Shown one piece after another: positions 16,812-25,275 of a stretch of DNA of 64,000 nucleotides; position 1 is the stretch's first letter, and every line of letters starts with the position of its first letter. The notes beneath the pieces were generated by a model. That model made no database searches and had not been told where the DNA came from. It saw only the letters and a list, made by a program, of their open reading frames with translations. A program made the translations under genes and the position numbers. Source of the stretch: Azospirillum canadense (GTDB lineage: Bacteria; Pseudomonadota; Alphaproteobacteria; Azospirillales; Azospirillaceae); NCBI RefSeq assembly GCF_025961225.1, contig NZ_JAOQNG010000010.1:1602501-1666500 (forward strand). Reading direction: 5' to 3'.

Positions 16812-17762
16812 TTACTTCGCCGTGCCGTACACCCGGTCCAGATCCGCGTCGTCGAAGTGGTAGGCGGTGGAGCAGAACTGGCAGACCACCTCGACCCGGC
16901 CGTCATCGATCTTCAGGTCCTGGACCTCGGTCCGCGGCAGGCGGGACAGCATGTCGGACACACGCTCGCGCGAGCAGCGGCAGCCGAAGCGCAACGCCTT
17001 GGGCTGCCAGACGCGCACGCCGTCCTCGTGGAACAGGCGGAACAGCAGGTCGCTGGCCGCAAGGTCCGGGTCCAGAAGCTCGTCGCCCGTGGTGCTGGCC
17101 AGCAGGACCATGGCGCGGCGCCACGCGTCCTCGTCGCCGGAGCCCAGCACATGCTCGGTCGGATCCTGGGGCAGGCGCTGCACCATGATGCCGCCGGCCC
17201 GCCAAGCGCCCTTGCTGCCATCGGGCAGCGTTTCCTGGTCGACCGCCACGGTCAGGCCGGTGTCGATCTGCTCCGACTGGCGGAAATAGTGCTGCACGCA
17301 GTCGGCCAGCGTCTTGCCGTACAGTTCGACAATACCCTGGTAGCGTTCGGTGTTCGGCCCCTGGTCCACGGTGAAGGCGATGTGGCCCTTGCCGAGCAGG
17401 GCCGGCGCCGGGGCGATGGCCACGTCGTCGGCGGCCTTCTTCAGCGCCTCCTCGTCGTACTGGGCGTAGGCGCGGATGTCGCCGACCGACGTGATGTCGG
17501 CGACCATCAGGCTGATCGGCCCGTCGCCCTTGGTCTGCAGCGTGAAGATGCCGTCGTACTTCAGCATGCTGGACAGCAGCATGGCGAGCGTCATCGTCTC
17601 GGCCAGGAAGCGGGCGACCGGCTCCGGATAGGCGTGGCGCGTCAGGATTTCGTCCAGCGCGGGCCCCATTTTCACCATGCGGCCACGCAGGCGCGACACC
17701 TCGATCTGGAACGGCAGAACGAGATCGTCGCGAAGCGGTTGGACGGAAGGATCGTCCATCAT
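16812..17762 (-). CDS. hslO: Hsp33 redox-regulated chaperone
   Basis: A 316-residue cytosolic holdase activated by oxidative unfolding. The C-terminal zinc switch is intact: CxC at about residues 261 and 263 (FGCRCSRERV) and CxxC at about 294 and 297 (VCQFCSTAYH). The N-terminal substrate-binding domain includes GDGPISLMVADITSVGDIRAY. It is third in the argD-argF-hslO order on the minus strand, 90 bases after argF, a linkage common in alphaproteobacteria. Confidence 0.96.
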   Translation of the reverse strand: MMDDPSVQPLRDDLVLPFQIEVSRLRGRMVKMGPALDEILTRHAYPEPVARFLAETMTLAMLLSSMLKYDGIFTLQTKGDGPISLMVADITSVGDIRAYAQYDEEALKKAADDVAIAPAPALLGKGHIAFTVDQGPNTERYQGIVELYGKTLADCVQHYFRQSEQIDTGLTVAVDQETLPDGSKGAWRAGGIMVQRLPQDPTEHVLGSGDEDAWRRAMVLLASTTGDELLDPDLAASDLLFRLFHEDGVRVWQPKALRFGCRCSRERVSDMLSRLPRTEVQDLKIDDGRVEVVCQFCSTAYHFDDADLDRVYGTAK

Positions 17763-17781
17763 GTCCTCAATCGTTCAACAG

Positions 17782-17822
17782 GACGAGCGGGAGCGCTTAC
17801 CCAAGCGCCCCCGCCCTGCTGT
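17782..17822 (-). terminator. Hairpin between argF and hslO
   Basis: An imperfect stem on the minus strand (GGGCGGGGGCGCTT, loop GGGT, AAGCGCTCCCGCTC) is followed by GTCCTGTTG rather than a clean T-run. It may attenuate rather than end transcription from argF into hslO. Confidence 0.35.
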
Positions 17823-17852
17823 CCTTTGGTCAAGTGACCTTAGATAGTGGCT

Positions 17853-18782
17853 TCAGACTTTGGCTTCCAGGCACCATGCCAGGATGGCCTTCTGGGCGTG
17901 CAGGCGATTTTCCGCCTCGTCCCAGACCACGGAGTGGCGGCCGTCGATCACGCCGTCGGTCACTTCCTCCCCGCGGTGGGCGGGCAGGCAGTGCATGAAC
18001 AGGGCGTCCGGATGCGCGAGGCTCATCAGCTCCTCGTTCACCTGATACCCGGCGAGCACGGCGCCGCGCTCGTCAACGTCCGTGTTGTGCATGGACACCC
18101 AGGCGTCGGTGATCACGCAATCGACCCCCGTCACCGCTTCGGCCGGCGAGGAGACGACCACGACGCGGCCAGTGCCCTCCTTGGCCGCCCACTCCAGCAG
18201 GCCGGGCGGCGGCCCATAGGCCTCCGGGCAGGCGAGGCGGATTTCGAAGCCCAGCCGCACGGCGGCGTGCACCCAGCTGACGGCGACGTTGTTGATGTCG
18301 CCGCTCCAGGCCACGACGCGCCCTTCGATGGAGCCGCGATGCTCCTCGTAGGTCATCAGGTCGGCCATGATCTGGCAGGGGTGCGACTGGTCGGTCAGGC
18401 CGTTGATGATCGGCACCGAGGCGTGCTTCGCCAGTTCCTGGACGCGCTCCTCGCCCATGGTGCGGACCATCACCGCATCCACGTAGCGGGACAGCACGCG
18501 GGCGGTGTCGCCGATGGTTTCGCCACGGCCCAGTTGCATGTCGTCGGGCTTCAGCACGACCACGTCGCCGCCGAGCTGGCGCATGCCGACCTCGAACGAC
18601 ACGCGCGTGCGGGTCGACGGCTTCTCGAAGATCATCGCCAGCGCGCGGCCCGCGAACAGCGAGCGGTAGGCCGGGATGTCCTTCTTGATGGTGACGGCCA
18701 TGTCCAGGATCTGGCGCAGGGTCGCCTTGTCGAACCGGTCGATGTCCAGGAAATGCCGGACGTTGGGCAAAGGGGCGGACAT
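17853..18782 (-). CDS. argF: Ornithine carbamoyltransferase
   Basis: A 309-residue cytosolic enzyme that makes citrulline from ornithine and carbamoyl phosphate in arginine synthesis. It has the carbamoyl-phosphate loop EKPSTRTRVSFE, the HPCQIMADLMT segment, and the ornithine-binding FMHCLPAHRGEEV. Its ATG overlaps the stop of argD (ATGA), so the two arginine genes are coupled. Length is standard. Confidence 0.97.
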   Translation of the reverse strand: MSAPLPNVRHFLDIDRFDKATLRQILDMAVTIKKDIPAYRSLFAGRALAMIFEKPSTRTRVSFEVGMRQLGGDVVVLKPDDMQLGRGETIGDTARVLSRYVDAVMVRTMGEERVQELAKHASVPIINGLTDQSHPCQIMADLMTYEEHRGSIEGRVVAWSGDINNVAVSWVHAAVRLGFEIRLACPEAYGPPPGLLEWAAKEGTGRVVVVSSPAEAVTGVDCVITDAWVSMHNTDVDERGAVLAGYQVNEELMSLAHPDALFMHCLPAHRGEEVTDGVIDGRHSVVWDEAENRLHAQKAILAWCLEAKV

Positions 18783-19951
18783 CACACGAACTCCTTCGCC
18801 GTCTGGGCGAGGATGCCGACGGCCTCCTCTACCTCGGCTTCGCCGATGATCAGCGGCGGCAGCAGGCGCACCACGTTGTCGCCGGCCGGAACCGACAGCA
18901 GGCCGTTGGCGCGCAGCTTCGCCACCACATCGCCCACGGCCGGGCCGCAGACCATGCCGAGGATCAGCCCCTTGCCGCGCACGCTCTTGAAGACCGACGG
19001 ATGGTCGGAGACGAGGCCGTTCAGCCGCTCCTCCAGCAGGGTGCCGATGCGCTGGACATGCTCCAGGAAGCCCGGCTCCAGCACCTTGTCCATCACGGCG
19101 TTGCCGACCGCGGTGGCCAGCGGGTTGCCGCCGTAGGTGGAGCCGTGCGTGCCGGCGGTCATGCCGGACGCCGCCTTCTCCGTGGCGAGGCAGGCGCCGA
19201 GCGGGAAACCGCCGCCGATGCCCTTGGCGACCGCCATGACGTCCGGCGTGATGCCGGCCCATTCGTGGGCGAACAGCTTGCCGGTGCGGCCCATGCCGGA
19301 TTGGATCTCGTCCAGGAACAGCAGCAGGCCGTGCTCGTCGCAGATCTCCCGCAGGCCGCGCAGGAACTCCACCGAACCGACGCGGATGCCGCCCTCGCCC
19401 TGGATGGGCTCCACGCAGATGCCGGCGGTCTGGTCGGTGACGGCCTTGCGCACAGCGTCCAGGTCGCCGAACGGCACGAGGTCGAAGCCGTCCAGCAGGG
19501 GCGCGAAGCCCTTGATCAGCTTCTCCTGCTGGGCGGCGGAGATGGCGCCCAGAGTGCGGCCGTGGAAGGCCTGCTCGAAGGTGATGATGCGATACCGCTT
19601 CTTGTCGCCCTTCTCATAGTGGTACTTGCGCACCGCCTTCGCGCCGCACTCCCACGCCTCCGCGCCCGAGTTCGTGAAGAACACGGTGTCGGCGAAGGTG
19701 ACCTCCGTCAGGCGCTTGGCTAGGCTCTCCTGCCCCGCCACCCGGAAGAGGTTGGAGGTGTGCCAGACCTTGTGGGCCTGCTCCGTCAGCGCCTTGATCA
19801 GGTAGGGGTTCGCGTGACCAAGCGCCGTCACCGCCACGCCGGCGGCGAAGTCCAGGAATCGTCGCCCGTCGGTCGCGTACAGATACGGACCTTCGCCCCG
19901 CTCGAACACGACGTCGGCGCGGGCATACGTGGGCATAACGACCGGAATCAC
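18782..19951 (-). CDS. argD: Acetylornithine aminotransferase
   Basis: A 389-residue pyridoxal-phosphate enzyme of arginine (and possibly lysine) synthesis. Key segments are NSGAEAWECGAKAVRKYH, QAFHGRTLGA, LFLDEIQSGMGRTG and AVAKGIGGGFPLGA with the Schiff-base lysine. I chose a GTG start at 19951 because GGAGG sits 8 bases before it; the ATG five codons later is less well placed. It is the first gene of argD-argF-hslO. Confidence 0.96.
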   Translation of the reverse strand: MIPVVMPTYARADVVFERGEGPYLYATDGRRFLDFAAGVAVTALGHANPYLIKALTEQAHKVWHTSNLFRVAGQESLAKRLTEVTFADTVFFTNSGAEAWECGAKAVRKYHYEKGDKKRYRIITFEQAFHGRTLGAISAAQQEKLIKGFAPLLDGFDLVPFGDLDAVRKAVTDQTAGICVEPIQGEGGIRVGSVEFLRGLREICDEHGLLLFLDEIQSGMGRTGKLFAHEWAGITPDVMAVAKGIGGGFPLGACLATEKAASGMTAGTHGSTYGGNPLATAVGNAVMDKVLEPGFLEHVQRIGTLLEERLNGLVSDHPSVFKSVRGKGLILGMVCGPAVGDVVAKLRANGLLSVPAGDNVVRLLPPLIIGEAEVEEAVGILAQTAKEFV

Positions 19952-19977
19952 GGCACAAACCTCCAAATGAGGACAAA

Positions 19978-20003
19978 CCCGGCGGGCAGGGGTGCCCGCC
20001 GGG
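19978..20003 (-). terminator. Strong hairpin upstream of argD
   Basis: An 11-bp GC stem (CCCGGCGGGCA pairing with TGCCCGCCGGG) on the minus strand is followed by TTTGTC. It lies between the ABC-2 permease and argD, 27 bases before the GTG start. It can terminate permease transcription or act as an attenuator for argD. Confidence 0.6.
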
Positions 20004-20079
20004 GGAACGACGACTATCAAGAGATCACTCCGTCCTGTCAACGGACAGGGTGCCCCGGAAGGCCAGGACAGAGCCGGAA

Positions 20080-20883
20080 TTACGCCTTCAGCTTGTAGCC
20101 CGTCTTCAGCATGCGCCAGGCAAGCCACCACAGGAACCCGTTGATCGCCAGCATGACCAGGATACCGATCCCCAGCGTACCGTCCGACCGGCCGATGAAG
20201 CCGTAGCGGAAGCCGTCGATCATATAGAAGAAGGGGTCGAAATGGGCGATCCACCAGAAGGTCGGCGGCAGGTTTTCCACCGAATAGAAGGTGCCGGACA
20301 GGAAGGACAGCGGCGTCACCACGAAGTTGGTCACCGCCGCGATGTGGTCGAACTTCTCCGACCAGATGCCGCCGACCAGACCGAGCAGCGACAGCAGCAT
20401 GGATGCCATAACCGCGTGGAAGACCACGAAGAACGGGTGCGGCATATGCACCGGCACGAAGCACCAGATCGCCAGCCCGGTGACCAGCCCGACGCACAGG
20501 CCGCGCGTCACCCCTCCCATGACGAAGCCGAAGGCCAGTTCCAGCGGCGCCATCGGCGGCATCAGGATGTCGACGATGTTGCCCTGCACCTTCGCGATCA
20601 CCACCGAGGAGGAGGTGTTGGCGAAGGCGTTCTGGGCCATCGCCATCATGATCAGGCCGGGCGCCAGGAACTCCAGGTAGGGGACCGGGCCGACCGTCCG
20701 TACCGCACCGCCCAGCGCCAGCGCGAAGACGGCGTAGAACAGCAGCGTGGTCACCACGGGCGCCCAGACGGTCTGCTGGTGCACCTTCAGGAACCGGCGC
20801 ACCTCGCGGGCGTAGAGGGTCCACAGGCCGACCCAGTTGACGGCGCCGACGGTGCGGGGCATGGGAGGAAGAGGATGAGTCAT
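20080..20883 (-). CDS. ABC-2 type transporter permease
   Basis: A 267-residue inner-membrane protein with six hydrophobic segments. It has the ABC-2 exporter pattern: an N-terminal amphipathic REVRRFLKVHQQTVWAPVV, APGLIMMAMAQNAFANTSSS, and the FLSGTFYSVENLPPTFWW loop near the C terminus. It resembles the YadH/drug-polysaccharide exporter permeases. No ATPase gene is adjacent, which is unusual. No ribosome site marks the start; ATG at 20862 is an alternative. Confidence 0.88.
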   Translation of the reverse strand: MTHPLPPMPRTVGAVNWVGLWTLYAREVRRFLKVHQQTVWAPVVTTLLFYAVFALALGGAVRTVGPVPYLEFLAPGLIMMAMAQNAFANTSSSVVIAKVQGNIVDILMPPMAPLELAFGFVMGGVTRGLCVGLVTGLAIWCFVPVHMPHPFFVVFHAVMASMLLSLLGLVGGIWSEKFDHIAAVTNFVVTPLSFLSGTFYSVENLPPTFWWIAHFDPFFYMIDGFRYGFIGRSDGTLGIGILVMLAINGFLWWLAWRMLKTGYKLKA

Positions 20884-20975
20884 CGGACTATGGATCGGAC
20901 CACATTTCACGGGGGCGGACGGGACTTTAGGGCGCGTGCGCCCTCCCGGCAACCGCCGCCGCACGGGAGACTGCC

Positions 20976-21551
20976 ATGACGCGGGAATCGCCGCCCTCTT
21001 CCAGACCATCCGGCCCCAAGCCGCCCAAGCGCGTGACGGCGCAGTATCTGGAGAACGCGGCGCTCTACTACCTGCAACGCTTCGCCAGCTCATCCGCCAA
21101 TCTGCGGCGCGTGCTGATGCGCAAGGTCGACCGTTCCGCTCAGGCGCACGGCACCGACCCCGCCGAGGGAGCCCGCTGGGTGGAGGAGCTGATCGCCCGT
21201 TACCTGCGCAGCGGTCTGCTGAACGACGCCGCCTACGCCGAGATGCGCGTGGCCAGCCTGCATCGCCGCGGCACCTCCACCCGCGCCATCCGGGAGAAGC
21301 TGGCCTCCAAGGGCATCGCCCGCGACGAGGCCGACAAGGCGCTGGACGCGCTGGACGAGGAGGTGGACGGCGACCTGAACCTGACCGCCGCACTGGCGCT
21401 GGCGCGGCGGCGCCGGCTCGGCCCCTATCGCCTCCCGGAAAAGCGCGCGGAGTTCCGCGACAAGGATCTGGCGGCCCTGGGGCGCGCCGGCTTCGCCTAC
21501 GACATCGCCCGCCGCATCGTCGACGCGGAGGATCCCGACTCGGTCGAGTAG
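20976..21551 (+). CDS. recX: Regulatory protein RecX
   Basis: A 191-residue all-helical protein. It carries RecX repeats: YLQRFASSSANLRRVLMRKVDR, YLRSGLLNDAAYAEMRV and STRAIREKLASKGIARDEAD. RecX binds RecA filaments and restrains their activity. recA is not adjacent. The start is a well-placed ATG after a proline-rich spacer, and the gene diverges from the permease. Confidence 0.88.
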   Translation: MTRESPPSSRPSGPKPPKRVTAQYLENAALYYLQRFASSSANLRRVLMRKVDRSAQAHGTDPAEGARWVEELIARYLRSGLLNDAAYAEMRVASLHRRGTSTRAIREKLASKGIARDEADKALDALDEEVDGDLNLTAALALARRRRLGPYRLPEKRAEFRDKDLAALGRAGFAYDIARRIVDAEDPDSVE

Positions 21552-21612
21552 GCGCGGACCCTTCTTCGCATGGCCGCGTTGACGCTGGCGCGGCTTGTGG
21601 AGGGGGACGAGA

Positions 21613-22383
21613 ATGCGAAAGCTTGGTGCGGGTGCGATCACGGCGTTGGCCGTCGCCGGCGTGGCCGGGGACGCCTGGGCCGACGACAAGGCGCTGATGG
21701 GCCTGTCCACCGAAATCCCGATCACGGTGGAGGACGCGGCGGCCATCGAGAAGGGCGACGTGAGCCTGAAGCTGCGCAGCACCTTCGACCGGCTGAAGCT
21801 GGACGGCGGGCGCAATCGAGTGAACCTCGACCCGGAGATGGAGGTCGGCGTCGCCAACGGCCTGTCGCTGAAGGCCAACCCGGCCTACCGGGTCGGCAAT
21901 GCCGACGACACGCGGCAGGGCGACGTCAAGCTGTCGGCCGAGATCAACCTGCTGGAACCGAAGAACGGGCGGCTGGGCATCTCGCTGGAGCCGCTGGTCG
22001 ACATCCCCTACGGCTCCGGCACCATGGCGACGGAAGTCGGGATCATCGGGCGCCTCACCCAGCCGCTCGGCACGTCAAGCCGGGCACCGCGCCTGCACGT
22101 GAACCTGGGCTGGCGGCGGCTGATCGACCCGGAGTCGGACCAGCGGGAAAACCGTTTCCTGATGGTGGCCGGGGTGAATGTCGCCGTCGGGCCGGCCACG
22201 GCTGTGGCCTTCGACATCCTGCGCGACCAGCAGCAGGAACGCGGCAAGGCCGACAACCTCGTGGAGGTAGGCGTGCGGCATGTCATCGGCGACGATCTGG
22301 CGCTGGGCGCCGGCGTGGGCGTCGGATTCGGCCCCGATTCGCCGCGCTACCGCGTGCTGGTGGGCGTGCAGCGGTCCTTTTGA
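21613..22383 (+). CDS. Outer-membrane beta-barrel-like protein
   Basis: A 256-residue exported protein. The signal peptide MRKLGAGAITALAVAGVAGDAWA (cleavage before DDKAL) is followed by amphipathic strands with alternating hydrophobic residues (VSLKLRSTFDRLKL, DVKLSAEINLLEP, RLGISLEPLVDIPYG, ALGAGVGVGFG). It ends in a terminal phenylalanine (VGVQRSF), the outer-membrane insertion signal. The strand pattern resembles transporter-like proteins of unknown role. A GGGGGACGAG ribosome site precedes the ATG. Confidence 0.72.
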   Translation: MRKLGAGAITALAVAGVAGDAWADDKALMGLSTEIPITVEDAAAIEKGDVSLKLRSTFDRLKLDGGRNRVNLDPEMEVGVANGLSLKANPAYRVGNADDTRQGDVKLSAEINLLEPKNGRLGISLEPLVDIPYGSGTMATEVGIIGRLTQPLGTSSRAPRLHVNLGWRRLIDPESDQRENRFLMVAGVNVAVGPATAVAFDILRDQQQERGKADNLVEVGVRHVIGDDLALGAGVGVGFGPDSPRYRVLVGVQRSF

Positions 22384-22401
22384 AGAGCCTTCGGCAACGA
22401 C

Positions 22402-22435
22402 AAAACGCGCGCAAAACCTTGCGGCCTTGCGCGCG
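22402..22435 (-). terminator. Terminator downstream of rpmB
   Basis: Exact 9-bp arms CGCGCGCAA / TTGCGCGCG (22406-22414, 22427-22435) with a 12-base loop are followed on the minus strand by TTTTG. It lies about 150 bases past the rpmB stop, in the convergent gap with the outer-membrane gene. Confidence 0.6.
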
Positions 22436-22584
22436 ACACTCTCAACCGGGATTCGGCACAACCGAGAGTCGGAGTCGTCCTGGCCTCGGCTTTCAGGCCC
22501 GTCCGCGGAGAGCACGCCCCCACGGCATTCTTACTCGAAAGCCGGCACCAGAAGGCTGGAGGCCGAGATGGCCCCCGGCCGGCA

Positions 22585-22884
22585 TCAGGCCGCGGCGGCC
22601 TGCTTGTCCTGGGCCTTGGCGATGCGGCGCTTCAGGCGGCGCGCTTCCAGGCTGAGGACGGCGTCCTTCGCGTCGAGCAGGAAGGCGTCGAGGCCGCCCT
22701 TGTGCTCGATCGAGCGGATCGCGTTGGTGGAGAGGCGCAGACGCACCAACTGACCCAGAGCGTCGCTCAGCACCGACGTTTCCTGCAGGTTCGGCTGGAA
22801 GCGGCGACGGGTCTTGTTGTTGGCGTGGCTGACGTTGTTGCCAAACTGCGTGCCCTTGCCGGTCACGGAGCACCGACGTGCCAT
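22585..22884 (-). CDS. rpmB: 50S ribosomal protein L28
   Basis: A 99-residue ribosomal protein. It has the L28 signature MARRCSVTGKGTQFGNNVSH and NKTRRRFQPNLQ, followed by an extended C terminus ending KAQDKQAAAA, as in other alphaproteobacteria. AAGGA lies 9 bases before the ATG and a near-consensus promoter is upstream. Confidence 0.98.
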   Translation of the reverse strand: MARRCSVTGKGTQFGNNVSHANNKTRRRFQPNLQETSVLSDALGQLVRLRLSTNAIRSIEHKGGLDAFLLDAKDAVLSLEARRLKRRIAKAQDKQAAAA

Positions 22885-22951
22885 CGGACTGATCCTTTAT
22901 TTTAGCAAATGAAACCCGGTCCCGGGCAGCATTCCGCCCGAAGGAGGCGGC

Positions 22952-22981
22952 GTTATAGTCGAACCGGCACGCGCCCGTCAA
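22952..22981 (-). promoter_or_regulatory. Sigma-70-type promoter of rpmB
   Basis: On the minus strand TTGACG (22981-22976) and TATAAC (22957-22952) are separated by 18 bases. Transcription would start about 60 bases before the rpmB ATG. Confidence 0.7.
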
Positions 22982-23039
22982 GAAAGGAAGCGACGGGCGT
23001 GCGCGGCATCGACAACTCCCGGGAGTCGTCCTCCGGACG

Positions 23040-23876
23040 TCACTCGGCGGCCGGAGCGGTCGCCTTGTCGTCCTTCTTCGGGGCCTCGGCAACGGGAGCA
23101 GCAACAGGCGCGGGAGCGGCCGCCTTGACCTCCTCCGCCTTCGTCACCTCGGCCTTCGGGGCCGGAGCCGCCTCAACCTTGGGAGCCGGGGCGGCCGCCT
23201 TGGGAGCTTCGGCCTTCGGGGCCTCCACCTTCGGAGCCGGGGCCTTGGGCGCTTCCACCTTGACGTCCGCGGCCTTCGGAGCGGCCTTGGCGACCGGAAC
23301 CTTCTTCGGGGCGGCAGCCTTCGGTTCGGCCTTCACCTCAACCTTTGGAGCGACCGGCACCGGCGCGGCCTTGGGGGCCTCGGCCTTCACTTCGACCTTG
23401 GCGGAAGGAGCCTTGGCAGCAGCCTTTGGGGCGGCAGCCTTCGGGGCAGCAACCGTCTTCGGAGCCTCGACCTTCGGCGCGGGCGCCGCGGCCACGACGG
23501 CCTTCGGGGCCGGGGCGGCGACCGGAGCCGCAACCGGGGCCGGCGCGGCCTGGACCGGCGCATAGGTCAGCTCGGCGGCGATCTTGGAGGACAGATCGAG
23601 GACCGTCTGGACTTGGCCGGCGACGCGGGCCTGCGTGACGCTCAGCCACTCGCCCTGGAGCGCGGCGAAGTCGGCGGCGTTGCGGACCTTGCTGAACTCG
23701 CCGACCAGGCGGGTGGTCTCACCGACGCCGGCGGTCGCGTTGTCGAACAGGCGGCGGCAACCGTCCTGCAGCAGGCCGGCGACGCGCGCCGAACGGGCGG
23801 CGTGGGTCTCGGCGTTGGCCTTCGCCAGCGAACCGAACGGCGCGAAAAGATTCAGAAGAGTGTTGGTGGCGGTCAT
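23040..23876 (-). CDS. Phasin with long Ala/Pro/Lys-rich tail
   Basis: A 278-residue granule-associated protein. Residues 1-about 105 form an amphipathic helical phasin domain (MTATNTLLNLFAPFGSLAKA, LLQDGCRRLFDNATAGVGET, ALQGEWLSVTQARVAGQ). Phasins coat polyhydroxyalkanoate granules. Residues about 108-278 are a low-complexity tail of APK, VEAPK and VKAE units; I count about 28 lysines against 17 acidic residues, so it is mildly basic. That layout recalls PhaF, whose histone-like tail links granules to DNA, but here acidic residues are interspersed. GGGGGAAA precedes the ATG. Confidence 0.87.
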   Translation of the reverse strand: MTATNTLLNLFAPFGSLAKANAETHAARSARVAGLLQDGCRRLFDNATAGVGETTRLVGEFSKVRNAADFAALQGEWLSVTQARVAGQVQTVLDLSSKIAAELTYAPVQAAPAPVAAPVAAPAPKAVVAAAPAPKVEAPKTVAAPKAAAPKAAAKAPSAKVEVKAEAPKAAPVPVAPKVEVKAEPKAAAPKKVPVAKAAPKAADVKVEAPKAPAPKVEAPKAEAPKAAAPAPKVEAAPAPKAEVTKAEEVKAAAPAPVAAPVAEAPKKDDKATAPAAE

Positions 23877-24083
23877 GAAGGTTTCCCCCTGTGCGACTCG
23901 AAGCGGCGGCAAAAATGGAAAGGCCAACGCCCGCAAGGAACCCCGGAGATCGCGGGCAAATCCCATCGCCCACGCGCCCAAAAGGCGCACCTTTCCCGCC
24001 CAGGCCAACTTATGCACGGGGATAACGCGGCGCAATAGAAAATGCTGCGGCGCAATATAAGCGGAAAGGGGTAGTCCGGCCCC

Positions 24084-25079
24084 CTACTCCACTGGACGTC
24101 CGAGAAACCGCTCCAGCAGACCGCGCGCGGCAGCGGTGGGGGTAACGGCGCCGGCGGTGACGCGCACCTCCAGGTCGGCAAGGTCGGCGCGGACCGCCGG
24201 GTGGGCCTTGAAGGCGTCCACCAGCGTCTCGCGGATCTCGCTCCACAGCCAGGCGCGGGCTTGCTCCGCGCGCCGGGTTGCGCGGGCGCCGGAGGCGTCT
24301 GTCGTCGCCTTGTGCGCGCCGATGGTGTCCCAGACTGCGTCGATTCCGCTCTTGGAGATGGCCGAGCAGCTGAGCACCGGCACGCGCCAGTCGCCGTGGC
24401 GCAGCAGGGTCAGGGCGTGGCGGTAGTCCGCAACCGTGTGCCGCGCCGTCGCGGCGAGGTCGCCGTCGGCCTTGTTGACGACCACGAGGTCGGCCAGCTC
24501 CACGATGCCCTTCTTGATGCCCTGAAGCTCATCGCCGCCGGCCGGCAGCAGAAGCAGCATGAACAGGTCGACCATATCGGCGACCGCCGTCTCCGACTGG
24601 CCGACGCCCACCGTCTCCACCACCATCACGTCGAAGCCCGCCGCCTCACAGACCAGCATGGCCTCACGCGTGCGCCGGGCCACGCCGCCCAGCGTGGCGC
24701 CCGCGGGCGAGGGGCGGATGAAGGCGTTCGGCTCCCGCGACAGGTCGACCATGCGGGTCTTGTCGCCGAGAATGGAGCCGCCGGTGCGCTGCGAGGACGG
24801 GTCGATGGCCAGCACCGCGACCTTGTGCCCCAGCCCGATGACGTGCAGCCCGAACGCCTCGATAAAGGTCGACTTGCCCACCCCCGGCACACCGGAGATG
24901 CCCACCCGCACCGAATTGCCGGTGTGCGGCAGCAGCGCCTCCAGCAGCGCGTCGGCCTGGGCGCGGTGATCGCGCCGGGTCGATTCGATCAGCGTGATGG
25001 CGCGGGCGAGCGCGCGGCGGTCCCCACGGAGCACCGCGTCGGCCAGTGCTGCGGGGGAATGGGCGGCGGAAGTCGTCAT
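24084..25079 (-). CDS. meaB: Methylmalonyl-CoA mutase-associated GTPase MeaB
   Basis: A 331-residue G3E-family GTPase. It has Walker A GVPGVGKSTF, the LAIDPSSQRTGGSILGDKTRM segment, switch VETVGVGQSE and base-recognition VVNKADGD. MeaB loads and protects the adenosylcobalamin cofactor of methylmalonyl-CoA mutase. The mutase genes are not in this window. The preferred start is MTTSAAHSP at 25079; an upstream ATG at 25148 lies within a repeat-rich leader. Confidence 0.95.
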   Translation of the reverse strand: MTTSAAHSPAALADAVLRGDRRALARAITLIESTRRDHRAQADALLEALLPHTGNSVRVGISGVPGVGKSTFIEAFGLHVIGLGHKVAVLAIDPSSQRTGGSILGDKTRMVDLSREPNAFIRPSPAGATLGGVARRTREAMLVCEAAGFDVMVVETVGVGQSETAVADMVDLFMLLLLPAGGDELQGIKKGIVELADLVVVNKADGDLAATARHTVADYRHALTLLRHGDWRVPVLSCSAISKSGIDAVWDTIGAHKATTDASGARATRRAEQARAWLWSEIRETLVDAFKAHPAVRADLADLEVRVTAGAVTPTAAARGLLERFLGRPVE

Positions 25080-25148
25080 GGTCCGAGAACCTAGCGGGCT
25101 CCGCCGAACTGGTGAAGCCCCCGCGGCGATTTGCGACGCGGCGCTCAT

Positions 25149-25275
25149 TCCTTCTCCCCCCTGGGGAGAAGGTCAGGATGAGGGGGCGGCCGAAGGCCGG
25201 ACCAGTGCTGCAATGAGGCTGCGTTTACGCCCTTCGGGCGCCCCCTCACCCAACCCTCTCCCCAGCGGGGAGAGG
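25149..25275. repeat. Large palindromic intergenic repeat, copy 4 (CTTCTCCCC type)
   Basis: A 127-bp element. It begins with a CCTTCTCCCC / GGGGAGAAGG hairpin, has CCTTCGGGCGCCCCC in the middle, and ends with CCTCTCCCC-GCT-GGGGAGAGG. It lies between meaB and the heme oxygenase gene and runs into the 3' end of the latter. It is a variant relative of the CCCTAACCCTCC copies. Confidence 0.78.
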
